A DNA stretch of 40,695 nt from a virus. Below, piece by piece: positions 33,077 to 38,534 of the stretch. The stretch's first letter is position 1, and each line of letters starts with the position of its first letter. The position numbers and the translations under genes were made by a program. The DNA lies in the IMG/VR virus record IMGVR_UViG_3300015371_000088, positions 1 through 40,695 of that record. One strand, written 5' to 3'. A model generated the notes under the pieces. The model saw only the letters and a program-made list of their open reading frames with translations, had not been told where the DNA came from and did no database searches.

Positions 33077-33594
33077 CAGTCGCTCCACTCGTGTCCGCAG
33101 TTAGGACAAGTGTGGTGGATGCCGAGGTAGATGTCCTGCACAGCGGGCAGTCTTTCCGGGGGCACGTAGGGGACCGGGTCGCGGGCGATGGCCTCGTACA
33201 TCCGCTGGGTGTAGCCGGTGCCGAACAGGCCGAGGTCGGATTCGCGGATGGTGTTCAGCAGGGCCAGCAGTTGCGCGTCGTCCATCTTGGCGAGCCGGGC
33301 GATCTGATTGTCGGCTGCCAGGATGCGCCGGGCAGCGGCGTCGTCTCCGTCGAGCCACAGCACCGGGATGTCGGTGGCACCCATCTCGAGCAGCGCGGCG
33401 TACAGGTGGTGGCCGCCGACGATCCGCTTCGTCTCGCGCGAGGCGTAGATGGGCCGGTAGCATCCGGACGCCGTGATCGACTCGATGAGGGCTTCCACGT
33501 CCCCGTTGTTCGGGTTCAACGGGTCCGGTTTGACCTCGTGGTGGGGGACCATCAGGTCGCTCAGCGCCTGGTGGTAGCGGATTCGATTAGGCAC
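33076..33594 (-). CDS. ParB-like nuclease-domain protein
   Basis: A 172-aa protein with the ParB/sulfiredoxin-like N-terminal domain: the PDPLNPNNGDVEALIESI region, the GGHHLYAALLEMG motif (residues 60-72), and AADNQIARLAKM. The C-terminus adds a CPNC pair (163-166). Phage members of this family often lie just before terminase genes; their role is not settled (DNA binding, nuclease or CTPase activity are known for relatives). GTG 33594 starts it. Confidence 0.78.
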   Translation of the reverse strand: MPNRIRYHQALSDLMVPHHEVKPDPLNPNNGDVEALIESITASGCYRPIYASRETKRIVGGHHLYAALLEMGATDIPVLWLDGDDAAARRILAADNQIARLAKMDDAQLLALLNTIRESDLGLFGTGYTQRMYEAIARDPVPYVPPERLPAVQDIYLGIHHTCPNCGHEWSD

Positions 33595-33600
33595 GAGAAC

Positions 33601-33631
33601 ACCCCCACCCCGAGTCGGCGAGGGGGGGGGT
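33601..33631 (-). terminator. C/G-rich hairpin before the ParB-like gene
   Basis: ACCCCCACCCC (33601-33611) can pair with the G run and T at 33622-33631. It lies between the coiled-coil gene (stop 33645) and the ParB-like gene (start 33594). The nine-G run could also slip during replication or sequencing. Confidence 0.45.
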
Positions 33632-33644
33632 GAGTCTCATAGGC

Positions 33645-34160
33645 TCAGCGCCGCCCGCGCCGTCCGGCCGACGGCGGCTGGTCGGTGGGCTGGTCGGCCG
33701 GGAGGTCACCGGGGAGGGTGTGGTCGGGGTGCGGCTCGTTCGGGTCGACGGTCCCGCCATCGCCACCACCATCGGTGGGCGGGTTGTTGGCCCGCAGTTC
33801 CTCGGTCTTGGCGTCGATCTTGGCCTTGGCCTGCTCGAGCGCGTCAGCGGCCTCGCCGAGCTTGCGGGCGAGTTCGGCGTTCTCGGCGGACAGTTCGACG
33901 TTCTCGCCGGTCAGTTGCTCGACCTGCGCGCGCAGTTCGGCGGTGACCTGGTCGATTTCGGTGGAGACCTCGGCGAGAAGGGCGTCGAGGGAGGCGGAGA
34001 TATCGGACATGTGGGTGGCCCATCCTTCGATGTTGGAGTCGATGTTGCGTACAAGGTCAAGCAGTTCCGCCATGCCGGTGAGTAGGTAGATGTCCACCAG
34101 CGTCGACAGCACGGAGCGGCGTCTCACGGCCACGAGGTTACCTCCTGGGTCGTCAGTCAT
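33645..34160 (-). CDS. coiled-coil protein, function unknown
   Basis: A 171-aa protein. A hydrophobic patch (VLSTLVDIYLLTGMAELLDLV) is followed by a long heptad coiled coil (about residues 45-120: AELRAQVEQLTGENVELSAENAEL region) and a Pro/Asp-rich tail ending GRRGRR. ATG 34160 makes an ATGA junction with the upstream gene; ATG 34178 is the alternative. No family is recognised. Confidence 0.6.
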   Translation of the reverse strand: MTDDPGGNLVAVRRRSVLSTLVDIYLLTGMAELLDLVRNIDSNIEGWATHMSDISASLDALLAEVSTEIDQVTAELRAQVEQLTGENVELSAENAELARKLGEAADALEQAKAKIDAKTEELRANNPPTDGGGDGGTVDPNEPHPDHTLPGDLPADQPTDQPPSAGRRGRR

Positions 34161-34354
34161 GGGTGATTCGCGGGACATGTCGGGTCAGGGATTCGGTCAC
34201 CGGAGATGCGGACGTAGTGGCAGACACACATCTTGTGCATGGCGACGTGATCGTGGGTGGGCTGGGAGGTGACTTCGAGTTGACCGTCGATCATCTGCGC
34301 CAGGGGTATCCGCTTGTGGCAGACCGGGCAGGGGATGGTGCCGACGACGGTCAT
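34157..34354 (-). CDS. small zinc-finger-like protein
   Basis: A 65-aa product with CPVC near residues 9-12 and a later HKMCVCH cluster, a plausible metal site. ATG 34354 overlaps the stop of the RHH gene upstream, and its own stop overlaps the next ATG. Function unknown. Confidence 0.6.
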   Translation of the reverse strand: MTVVGTIPCPVCHKRIPLAQMIDGQLEVTSQPTHDHVAMHKMCVCHYVRISGDRIPDPTCPANHP

Positions 34355-34509
34355 TGTGTGTCCCTGGCGATCTTCTCGGCGATGGCCAGGCGCACCCAGC
34401 GGCTGATACTGACGTGGCCGCGTGATGCGTTCATCTTGTCCAGTAGTTTCTTGGTGACCCGCACTGACACGAAGTGGTCTCGCGGGATACCGGATTCCGG
34501 GGTCCTCAT
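34351..34509 (-). CDS. 52-aa ribbon-helix-helix protein
   Basis: A short gene with the RHH pattern HFVSVRVTKKLLDKMNASRG followed by HVSISRWVRLAIAEKIARD: one strand and two helices, like Arc/CopG-type repressors. It is linked to the methyltransferase by an ATGA overlap and to the next gene by another. No toxin gene is recognised beside it, so a repressor role is more likely than an antitoxin one (inference). Confidence 0.65.
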   Translation of the reverse strand: MRTPESGIPRDHFVSVRVTKKLLDKMNASRGHVSISRWVRLAIAEKIARDTQ

Positions 34510-35186
34510 GCGACGGCTTCCACCACGGCCAGTAACTGGTCGCCGAGGTACTGCGTGTACACCGGTGGTATGGCCTGTGATAGCCCCTTCATGCTCATCC
34601 AGTCAATACCCATCAGCCCCTCACGGGCGTGCTTGGCCGGGGAGTAGCCACCGCGACGGTCGTAGTGGGCTTCACCTCGGTCGTCACGCCCACCCCCATA
34701 GACCCCACCGACCGCGATGTTCTTGTCGTGCCGGCAGGGTCCGGGCGGGAACAGCCGGTAGTTCGACTCGAATAGCCGGTGCTTCCTTAGCGCCAGCAGG
34801 ATGCCGTACTTGTCGAAGGCGAGCAGGTCGAACATCGACCCGCAGAGCATGATCGGCTTGTACATCGGGGCGCGGGGGACGTTCTCGATGACGTAGGGCT
34901 TGCCGACTTCGCGCAGCGCGGCACGGGTGGGGGCCAGCAGGTCCGGGTGCAGGGCACGCTTCTCGGGTGGGGTGCCAATCGAGTACGCCTGGCAGGGGGG
35001 TGAAGCGTGGATGGCGTCGTACTCGTGGCCGTGTTCGCGTAGGTAGTCCAGGGCGTCGGCTTTGACGAAGGGGAACGGGTACCGCTTGGCGTGGTTGACG
35101 TTGTCTACCCCGACGACCTCGAAGCCGGCGCGGTGGTAGCCCATCGAGGCCCCGCCTTCGCCGCAGTACAGGTCGAGCAGCCGCAT
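34506..35186 (-). CDS. C5-cytosine DNA methyltransferase (short)
   Basis: A 226-aa methyltransferase. Motif I is DLYCGEGGASMGY (5-17), motif IV is SPPCQAYS with catalytic Cys65, motif VI is ENVP (101-104), and RKHRLFES is motif VIII-like. It is shorter than typical C5 enzymes and lacks an obvious large target recognition domain. It could protect phage DNA from host restriction. No restriction partner is seen. No ribosome site is visible before ATG 35186; an inverted repeat occupies that place. Confidence 0.82.
   Translation of the reverse strand: MRLLDLYCGEGGASMGYHRAGFEVVGVDNVNHAKRYPFPFVKADALDYLREHGHEYDAIHASPPCQAYSIGTPPEKRALHPDLLAPTRAALREVGKPYVIENVPRAPMYKPIMLCGSMFDLLAFDKYGILLALRKHRLFESNYRLFPPGPCRHDKNIAVGGVYGGGRDDRGEAHYDRRGGYSPAKHAREGLMGIDWMSMKGLSQAIPPVYTQYLGDQLLAVVEAVA
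34529..34539. repeat. variant repeat (CCAGTAACTGG)
   Basis: Both arms intact with A/T at the centre, near the 3' end of the methyltransferase gene. Confidence 0.6.
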
Positions 35187-35200
35187 AACGTCACACGTTA
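35186..35200. promoter_or_regulatory. operator-like inverted repeat at the methyltransferase start
   Basis: TAACGT-CAC-ACGTTA is a perfect 6-bp inverted repeat touching the methyltransferase start codon and containing the stop of the 49-aa gene. Two related sites with the same GTCACACG core lie at 36072 and 36146. It could bind a repressor or the methyltransferase itself (inference). Confidence 0.55.
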
Positions 35201-35347
35201 CGTCAGGTCCTTGTTAATCTCCGCCAGCATCAGGGCCAGAATCCGCAGCGCCTGGTGTTCGGTGAACCCGGCCAGCAGCAGGCTCTCGTAGACCTCGTGC
35301 AGTGCCAGGCAGGCCGCCTGCAGCGCGGTGTACGGGGCGTCGTCCAT
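35198..35347 (-). CDS. 49-aa helical protein, function unknown
   Basis: A short frame (starts MDDAPYTALQAACLALHEV) with a strong GGAAGG ribosome site before ATG 35347. It is mostly amphipathic helix (ESLLLAGFTEHQALRILALM). It ends 11 nt before the methyltransferase ATG. The good ribosome site and helix pattern support it over the overlapping Cys-rich frame. Confidence 0.6.
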   Translation of the reverse strand: MDDAPYTALQAACLALHEVYESLLLAGFTEHQALRILALMLAEINKDLT

Positions 35348-35426
35348 CGTCTCTTCCTTCCGGGCAGAGGGCAGCGCAGGCTTCGTCGGCTTCGCACCCG
35401 TCGATCAGGTGGCACCGGTCATACAT
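35214..35426 (-). CDS. possible overlapping Cys-rich small protein
   Basis: A 70-aa frame whose ATG is coupled (TGATG) to the RHH gene stop. The first 28 residues have regular Cys spacing (DRCHLIDGCEADEACAALC); the rest overlaps the 49-aa gene in another frame and looks like shadow sequence. Either an out-of-frame overlap or a gene with a lost earlier stop is possible. Low confidence. Confidence 0.35.
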   Translation of the reverse strand: MYDRCHLIDGCEADEACAALCPEGRDDGRRPVHRAAGGLPGTARGLREPAAGRVHRTPGAADSGPDAGGD

Positions 35427-35701
35427 CAGCGGTCACCCCCACAGAACCGACACACCTTGTAGGTGAAGTGGTACTGCTTCTTCGCGCAGTCCTTGTCGAA
35501 GGGCTTGCCCGGCTGCACGGGGCCAGTGACTGGCCGGGGCAGGACCTCGACGACGGGCTGGGCGGGAACCAGTGGGGCTTGCCGGGCGGCTAGCGCCTCC
35601 ATGATCAAGACCCGGACGAAGGGCTCCCTCGGGGCGATTCCGCGCTCCTGGTCGACCTGCTCCATCAACTCGTCGTCCATCCTCAGGGTCATCGCCTTCA
35701 T
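35426..35701 (-). CDS. ribbon-helix-helix protein with Cys tail
   Basis: A 91-aa protein. MTLRMDDELMEQVDQERG plus PFVRVLIMEALAARQ is an RHH pattern; the C-terminus (KDCAKKQYHF...CRFCGG) could bind zinc. The start is ATG 35701; ATG 35692 (with AAGG before it) or GTG 35719 are alternatives. The start sits in an array of four phased octamers, which suggests autoregulation. Confidence 0.65.
   Translation of the reverse strand: MKAMTLRMDDELMEQVDQERGIAPREPFVRVLIMEALAARQAPLVPAQPVVEVLPRPVTGPVQPGKPFDKDCAKKQYHFTYKVCRFCGGDR
35523..35533 (-). repeat. 11-bp repeat (CCAGTGACTGG on +)
   Basis: Inside the RHH gene; flanking GG/CC extends the palindrome. Confidence 0.9.
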
Positions 35702-35738
35702 GACATCAGATGATATCACTTGATAGCACTTGATATCA
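35701..35738. promoter_or_regulatory. phased TGATATCA operator array
   Basis: Four octamers start exactly 10 bp apart: TGACATCA (35701), TGATATCA (35711), TGATAGCA (35721) and TGATATCA (35731). The array covers the start of the RHH gene and the stop of the gene before it, and is AT-rich in GC-rich surroundings. Same-face, one-turn spacing is typical of cooperative RHH operators. Confidence 0.75.
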
Positions 35739-35924
35739 GATGGGGGGACTCAGGTAGTGGGTTGACCCCACCCCCAGCGGCCACCAGAACAGGTGCATGT
35801 GTTCCTCCACCGGCCGCGCGACACACCGCCAAGGCACCCCACAGTCGGGGCAGGTCCAGTTCAGACCCAGCTTCCCCTGCGGCAGTCGGCACTCATGCAG
35901 GTCCCACACCCACTCATCCGTCAC
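35736..35924 (-). CDS. 62-aa Cys/Trp-rich protein
   Basis: A product starting VTDEWVWDLHECRLPQGK, with CPDC in the middle and a Trp/His-rich end. GTG 35924 overlaps the stop of the 47-aa gene (GTGA). Longer upstream starts run through shadow sequence. Its stop lies in the last octamer of the operator array. No family is recognised. Confidence 0.55.
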   Translation of the reverse strand: MTDEWVWDLHECRLPQGKLGLNWTCPDCGVPWRCVARPVEEHMHLFWWPLGVGSTHYLSPPI

Positions 35925-36064
35925 TCCTTCGACACCTCGTTGATCAGCCGCCCGAACGCCGCGTTCGCCGCCACCACCTTCTGCGTCAGGTCCCGAAACT
36001 CCCCCTCCAACTTCACCATCTGCTGGTACATCCGCTCGAGCCTGATCCGGTCTGCTTCGTCCAT
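35921..36064 (-). CDS. 47-aa helical protein, first gene of the leftward block
   Basis: A peptide starting MDEADRIRLERMYQQMVKLE, a single amphipathic or coiled-coil helix. ATG 36064 is preceded by GGGG. It is the leftmost-reading gene next to the divergent region, and an operator-like site lies 8 bp upstream. Function unknown. Confidence 0.55.
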   Translation of the reverse strand: MDEADRIRLERMYQQMVKLEGEFRDLTQKVVAANAAFGRLINEVSKE

Positions 36065-36071
36065 AACCCCA

Positions 36072-36086
36072 TACTGTCACACGTTA
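36072..36086. promoter_or_regulatory. operator-like site 2
   Basis: TACTGTCACACGTTA shares GTCACACGTTA with the site at 35186. It lies 8 bp upstream of the first leftward gene, where it could control leftward transcription or translation. Confidence 0.5.
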
Positions 36087-36145
36087 TGCGCGCATGTACC
36101 CCATGTCCCTGTCTGCTGTAGAGGGAAGTGTGAAAGCCAGATGCG

Positions 36146-36162
36146 TAACCGTCACACGGTAA
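36146..36162. promoter_or_regulatory. operator-like site 3
   Basis: TAACCGTCACACGGTAA is an inverted repeat (ACCGT/ACGGT arms around CAC) with the same GTCACACG core, 75 bp from site 2. Confidence 0.5.
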
Positions 36163-36189
36163 AACCCCAGGTCACAGCCACACACCAGG

Positions 36190-36340
36190 CCAAAGAGCGG
36201 GGGCTAAACGGGCAAGCCGGGCAAAACGGGCATACCGGGGGGTCCCGGACAAGCTGGGGCATTGCCGGCACAACGGACGAAGCTCACGCAACGGACATAG
36301 CCGGACGAAGCTGGGCATTGCCGGCATACCGGACATGGCG
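36190..36340. repeat. degenerate iteron-like repeats
   Basis: Short units based on CCGGACA, GGGCA and TTGCCGGCA recur every 9-12 bp. Two imperfect direct copies of about 34 bp start at 36245 and 36301 (CCGGAC.AAGCTGGG.CATTGCCGGCA). This could be a replication origin, a binding array or a remnant; nothing else in the window resembles it. Confidence 0.5.
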
Positions 36341-36389
36341 GAATCCCGCCAACCTGTGAGCTTCCTGTGTGTCGGAAACCCGCCTGCAT

Positions 36390-36400
36390 CCAATGACTGG
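36390..36400 (-). repeat. 11-bp repeat (CCAATGACTGG on +)
   Basis: Five bp upstream of the P1 -35 box, a position where a bound protein could block or recruit RNA polymerase. Confidence 0.85.
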
Positions 36401-36405
36401 ACAGG

Positions 36406-36435
36406 TAGACCTACGGAGGACACATGAGGTAGACT
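36406..36435 (+). promoter_or_regulatory. promoter candidate P1 for the rightward arm
   Basis: TAGACC (36406-36411), an 18-bp spacer and TAGACT (36430-36435), in the order of a -35 and a TAnnnT -10. The same CAGGTAGAC context and 18-bp spacing recur at the second promoter. A repeat copy ends 5 bp before the -35. The first gene starts at 36500. Confidence 0.5.
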
Positions 36436-36480
36436 GACGGAGTCAGGTCAGCAGGGAACGCGCACGCGGACCCGCCTGGC

Positions 36481-36493
36481 AACCGGAAGTGAG
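36481..36493 (+). promoter_or_regulatory. start-associated sequence, copy 1
   Basis: AACCGGAAGTGAG ends 6 nt before ATG 36500 and supplies the ribosome binding site of the HTH gene. Confidence 0.65.
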
Positions 36494-36499
36494 GCCATC

Positions 36500-37213
36500 A
36501 TGGTCAGCAAGTTGCAGTCCACCGATGTCGCGACCCCTGCGGAGGTCCTGGCGCGTCAGCAGCAGGAGCGTCTTGACGCGCTCCTGGCAGTGAAGGACCA
36601 CAAGTCCGACGCCGCGCACGCCATCCTCGCCGCTGTCGGCGACGACATCGCCAACGTCGCATCCGATGAGGCTGTCCAGTCATCGGACGAGCGCGTCCGG
36701 TCCCTGACGGAGCAGTTGTCGGACGTTCGGAACGAGCGCGACCGTCTCGTCACGTTCCGCAACGAGCGCATCGCCGCCGCGCTGTCGGTCAAGTTCACCG
36801 TGCGCGACATCGCCGACACGTTCCGTGTCTCGCGTGGCACGGTGCAGGGTGTCGCGGACGCGCGTAAGTTGCGCGCCGCGCTCGTGGCGGGTGGGAACAA
36901 GAACCCCGGCAACGTGACCGCGCTCATCGGCAAGGTCCAGAACCTGCCGTCGGGCACAAAGGTCGCGGACGTGGTGACGCACGCGCGGGAGACGGGTGAG
37001 GTTCTGAAGCCCGAGCCGACGAGCACGCGCACCGTCAGCGGCAAGACGGCGGCCGCGCGCCTGTCCGGCGCGGTCGACGCCATCGAGGCGGCAACGTCCG
37101 TCGGCGACGACGAGATCGGCGCCATCCGCGACATGCTCCGCAGGATCGAGCGGAACATGGTGAAGCGCGTCGCCGACAACGCGGCCGCCGCGCGGGAGGC
37201 GGCCAAAGCCTGA
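36500..37213 (+). CDS. HTH DNA-binding protein
   Basis: A 237-aa protein, first in the rightward arm. A helical N-terminal part leads to a coiled coil (VRSLTEQLSDVRNERDRL, about 66-83), then an HTH (FTVRDIADTFRVSRGTVQGV, 99-118), then ADARKLR and a helical, basic C-terminal half. The HTH and following helix align with the 102-aa protein at 39320. It could be a regulator or the protein that binds the dispersed repeats, but there is no direct evidence. A CCAGTCATCGG repeat lies within it (36676). Confidence 0.7.
   Translation: MVSKLQSTDVATPAEVLARQQQERLDALLAVKDHKSDAAHAILAAVGDDIANVASDEAVQSSDERVRSLTEQLSDVRNERDRLVTFRNERIAAALSVKFTVRDIADTFRVSRGTVQGVADARKLRAALVAGGNKNPGNVTALIGKVQNLPSGTKVADVVTHARETGEVLKPEPTSTRTVSGKTAAARLSGAVDAIEAATSVGDDEIGAIRDMLRRIERNMVKRVADNAAAAREAAKA
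36676..36686 (+). repeat. 11-bp repeat (CCAGTCATCGG)
   Basis: In the HTH gene, reading VQSSDE; one of three CGG-ending copies, all in the right arm. Confidence 0.8.
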
Positions 37214-37220
37214 CCCGCAC

Positions 37221-37252
37221 GGGTGGGTGCCACGCGGGGATGGCACCCACCC
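37221..37252 (+). terminator. terminator-like hairpin after the HTH gene
   Basis: GGGTGGGTGCCA (37221-37232) pairs perfectly with TGGCACCCACCC (37241-37252), a 12-bp stem with an 8-nt loop, 7 bp after the stop. No U tract follows. Confidence 0.65.
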
Positions 37253-37273
37253 ACTACCCACCTACCACGTACT

Positions 37274-37286
37274 AACCGGAAGTGAG
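37274..37286 (+). promoter_or_regulatory. start-associated sequence, copy 2
   Basis: AACCGGAAGTGAG, identical to copy 1, ends 7 nt before ATG 37294. Confidence 0.65.
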
Positions 37287-37293
37287 TACCGCC

Positions 37294-37458
37294 ATGATCC
37301 GCATAACCATCGTGACCGGCCACGGTCTATTCATGATCTGCAACCGTCGCACCGTGCCCGCGCGTGACGTTGCCAACGTCGCGGACCTGTGGGTCCGAGA
37401 GGGTCACGTCGTCCTCCGAGGATGGTATTTCTCGGATGTCGAGCGTGCCATGCGCTGA
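37294..37458 (+). CDS. 54-aa protein, function unknown
   Basis: A short gene starting MIRITIVTGHGLFMICNRRT, with regular strand-helix-strand patterning (VPARDVANVADLWVREGHVV). It is supported by the start-associated sequence upstream and a hairpin after its stop. No family is recognised. Confidence 0.6.
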   Translation: MIRITIVTGHGLFMICNRRTVPARDVANVADLWVREGHVVLRGWYFSDVERAMR

Positions 37459-37473
37459 CCGTCATGGTCGGTC

Positions 37474-37496
37474 CCCTGGCCAGTCACTGGTCAGGG
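37474..37496 (+). terminator. hairpin with the 11-bp repeat at its tip
   Basis: CCCTGGCCAGT, C, ACTGGTCAGGG: an 11-bp stem with one G/A mismatch on DNA. The repeat forms the top of the stem. It lies 15 bp after the 54-aa gene. Confidence 0.55.
37480..37490 (+). repeat. 11-bp repeat (CCAGTCACTGG)
   Basis: Tip of the hairpin after the 54-aa gene. Confidence 0.9.
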
Positions 37497-37537
37497 TGCC
37501 GGGCCACGGTGGCCAGAACCGTTCTGACACCTTGCCT

Positions 37538-37550
37538 AACCGGAAGTGAG
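37538..37550 (+). promoter_or_regulatory. start-associated sequence, copy 3
   Basis: AACCGGAAGTGAG ends 6 nt before ATG 37557. Confidence 0.65.
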
Positions 37551-37556
37551 GCAACC

Positions 37557-37652
37557 ATGCTCCGATTCATTCGTGCGATGTGGCGCACGTTCATCGGGAC
37601 CGACTGTGTGGCCGATGGGTCATGCTGCCGCGACCTCGGCGATGTCCAGTGA
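37557..37652 (+). CDS. 31-aa peptide upstream of the lipoprotein
   Basis: A short frame (starts MLRFIRAMWRTFIGTDCVAD) with a good start-associated sequence. Its stop overlaps the GTG of the lipoprotein gene (GTGA), so it may be a leader that couples translation, or a small basic membrane-active peptide. Ends in VQ-stop, like two genes in the left arm. Confidence 0.5.
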   Translation: MLRFIRAMWRTFIGTDCVADGSCCRDLGDVQ

Positions 37653-38026
37653 GGCGCGCGTCTGCCGCCATCGTCGCGGCCGTGGCCGTGGCCGTCGGGG
37701 GATGCGGTCCCGTCCAGTCATCGGACAGGGACGGCACATGGTCCCTGACGTACACCCTGCCGTCGCACCCGGCACCATGTGCGGTCGAGGATCAGACGAC
37801 ACCATGCCGCTGGGATGCCACTGCCTCTGGCAATGGTGTTGGTGACTCGTTCACCGTCGGCACATCGCCGACCGGCTACGTCGTCGCGTACGACAACGGC
37901 ACGGTCCTGTTCTTCAAGGACCCCGACGCGCCGGCGAGTACGGCCATCGTCACCTGCCCGTTCGGCGAATGGGTGACCCCGTTCGACGACAACGGCCACA
38001 CGTCGTGGACGTGTGAAGGTCCCTGA
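37649..38026 (+). CDS. predicted lipoprotein
   Basis: A 125-aa protein from GTG 37649: an N-terminal RR pair, an Ala/Val-rich hydrophobic stretch and a VGGC lipobox with Cys at about residue 19, typical of a lipoprotein signal peptide. The mature part has several Cys and Trp and a beta-rich pattern (GYVVAYDNGTVLFFKD). It should sit on the outer face of the cell membrane. Phage lipoproteins sometimes block superinfection; that role is inference. An ATG at 37580 is in frame but its extra residues are shadow. A repeat copy follows the lipobox region (37714). Confidence 0.65.
   Translation: MRRASAAIVAAVAVAVGGCGPVQSSDRDGTWSLTYTLPSHPAPCAVEDQTTPCRWDATASGNGVGDSFTVGTSPTGYVVAYDNGTVLFFKDPDAPASTAIVTCPFGEWVTPFDDNGHTSWTCEGP
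37714..37724 (+). repeat. 11-bp repeat (CCAGTCATCGG)
   Basis: In the lipoprotein gene just after the lipobox (VQSSD). Confidence 0.8.
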
Positions 38027-38043
38027 CCAGTCACTGGCCGGGG
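38021..38043 (+). terminator. hairpin with repeat tip overlapping the lipoprotein stop
   Basis: CCCTGACCAGT, C, ACTGGCCGGGG: an 11-bp stem with two G-T wobble positions as RNA. It contains the stop codon of the lipoprotein gene. Confidence 0.5.
38027..38037 (+). repeat. 11-bp repeat (CCAGTCACTGG)
   Basis: Starts on the base after the lipoprotein stop; tip of a hairpin. Confidence 0.9.
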
Positions 38044-38065
38044 CGAGGACCACTCGCCCCGGCCC

Positions 38066-38079
38066 AACCGGAAGGAAAG
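38066..38079 (+). promoter_or_regulatory. start-associated sequence, copy 4
   Basis: AACCGGAAGGAAAG, diverging after AACCGGAAG, ends 2 nt before ATG 38082. Confidence 0.6.
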
Positions 38080-38081
38080 TC

Positions 38082-38435
38082 ATGACCCACTCACCCCAAC
38101 AGTGGTACGGGCACACGCTGACCCGCATCCTCGGGCCTGGCCCGGACGGGTCGGAGGTGTACCGCTGGCAGATCACCTGCGGTGACACCGAACCGGCCTG
38201 GCACACCGACGAGTGTGCCCGACTCGACGGGCAGGCGTACCGCAACGTCGCGGCAGCGCGCCGGCAGGTGTCAGCCGTCAGCCCGATGCGACGGTGGCGG
38301 TTCCACCGTGTCGCGTGCTCGCTCTGCGGGGAGCTCGACGTGGCGCACATGCCCGAGGTCGCCGACCAGATCGGCCGCGCCCACCGTGGGCACACGTCCA
38401 ACCTGCACATCATCACCGTGACGCCGTCCCGATGA
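38082..38435 (+). CDS. 117-aa Cys/His-containing protein
   Basis: A protein starting MTHSPQQWYGHTLTRILG with Cys and His that could bind metal (CGDTEP...HTDEC, then CSLCGELDVAHM). The start is set by the start-associated sequence; a longer frame from 38013 is rejected. It is followed by a strong hairpin. Function unknown. Confidence 0.6.
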   Translation: MTHSPQQWYGHTLTRILGPGPDGSEVYRWQITCGDTEPAWHTDECARLDGQAYRNVAAARRQVSAVSPMRRWRFHRVACSLCGELDVAHMPEVADQIGRAHRGHTSNLHIITVTPSR

Positions 38436-38440
38436 GGTGC

Positions 38441-38475
38441 GAATGCCCCTGGCCAGTGACTGGTCGGGGGCATTC
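38441..38475 (+). terminator. long hairpin with repeat tip
   Basis: GAATGCCCCTGGCCAGT (38441-38457) faces ACTGGTCGGGGGCATTC (38459-38475): 17 pairs with two G-U wobbles as RNA, around a single G. The apex is the 11-bp repeat. It lies 5 bp after the stop of the 117-aa gene and 60 bp before the next promoter. Confidence 0.7.
38453..38463 (-). repeat. 11-bp repeat (CCAGTGACTGG on +)
   Basis: Tip of the 17-bp hairpin after the 117-aa gene. Confidence 0.9.
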
Positions 38476-38534
38476 GGCGTGCTCGGACGAGCTTCGATCG
38501 GTGTTCAGTTACCGGACACTTTCGAGCCGGCAGG

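Larger units (their letters stand above)
36065..36499. other. divergent intergenic region
   Basis: This 435-bp gap separates the leftward block from the rightward arm. It holds two GTCACACG-core sites, a zone of degenerate short repeats, one 11-bp repeat copy, a promoter candidate and a start-associated sequence. Two weak frames here (36141-36359 rightward, 36172-36423 leftward) are rejected. No -10/-35 pair for leftward transcription could be assigned with confidence. Confidence 0.7.

Noticed and set aside
36141-36359. Rightward 72-codon frame in the divergent region
   Set aside because: No ribosome site, many codons rare in this genome, and it runs through degenerate DNA repeats.
36172-36423. 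Leftward 83-codon frame in the divergent region
   Set aside because: Its apparent peptide repeats only reflect the DNA repeats; it would also cross the promoter.
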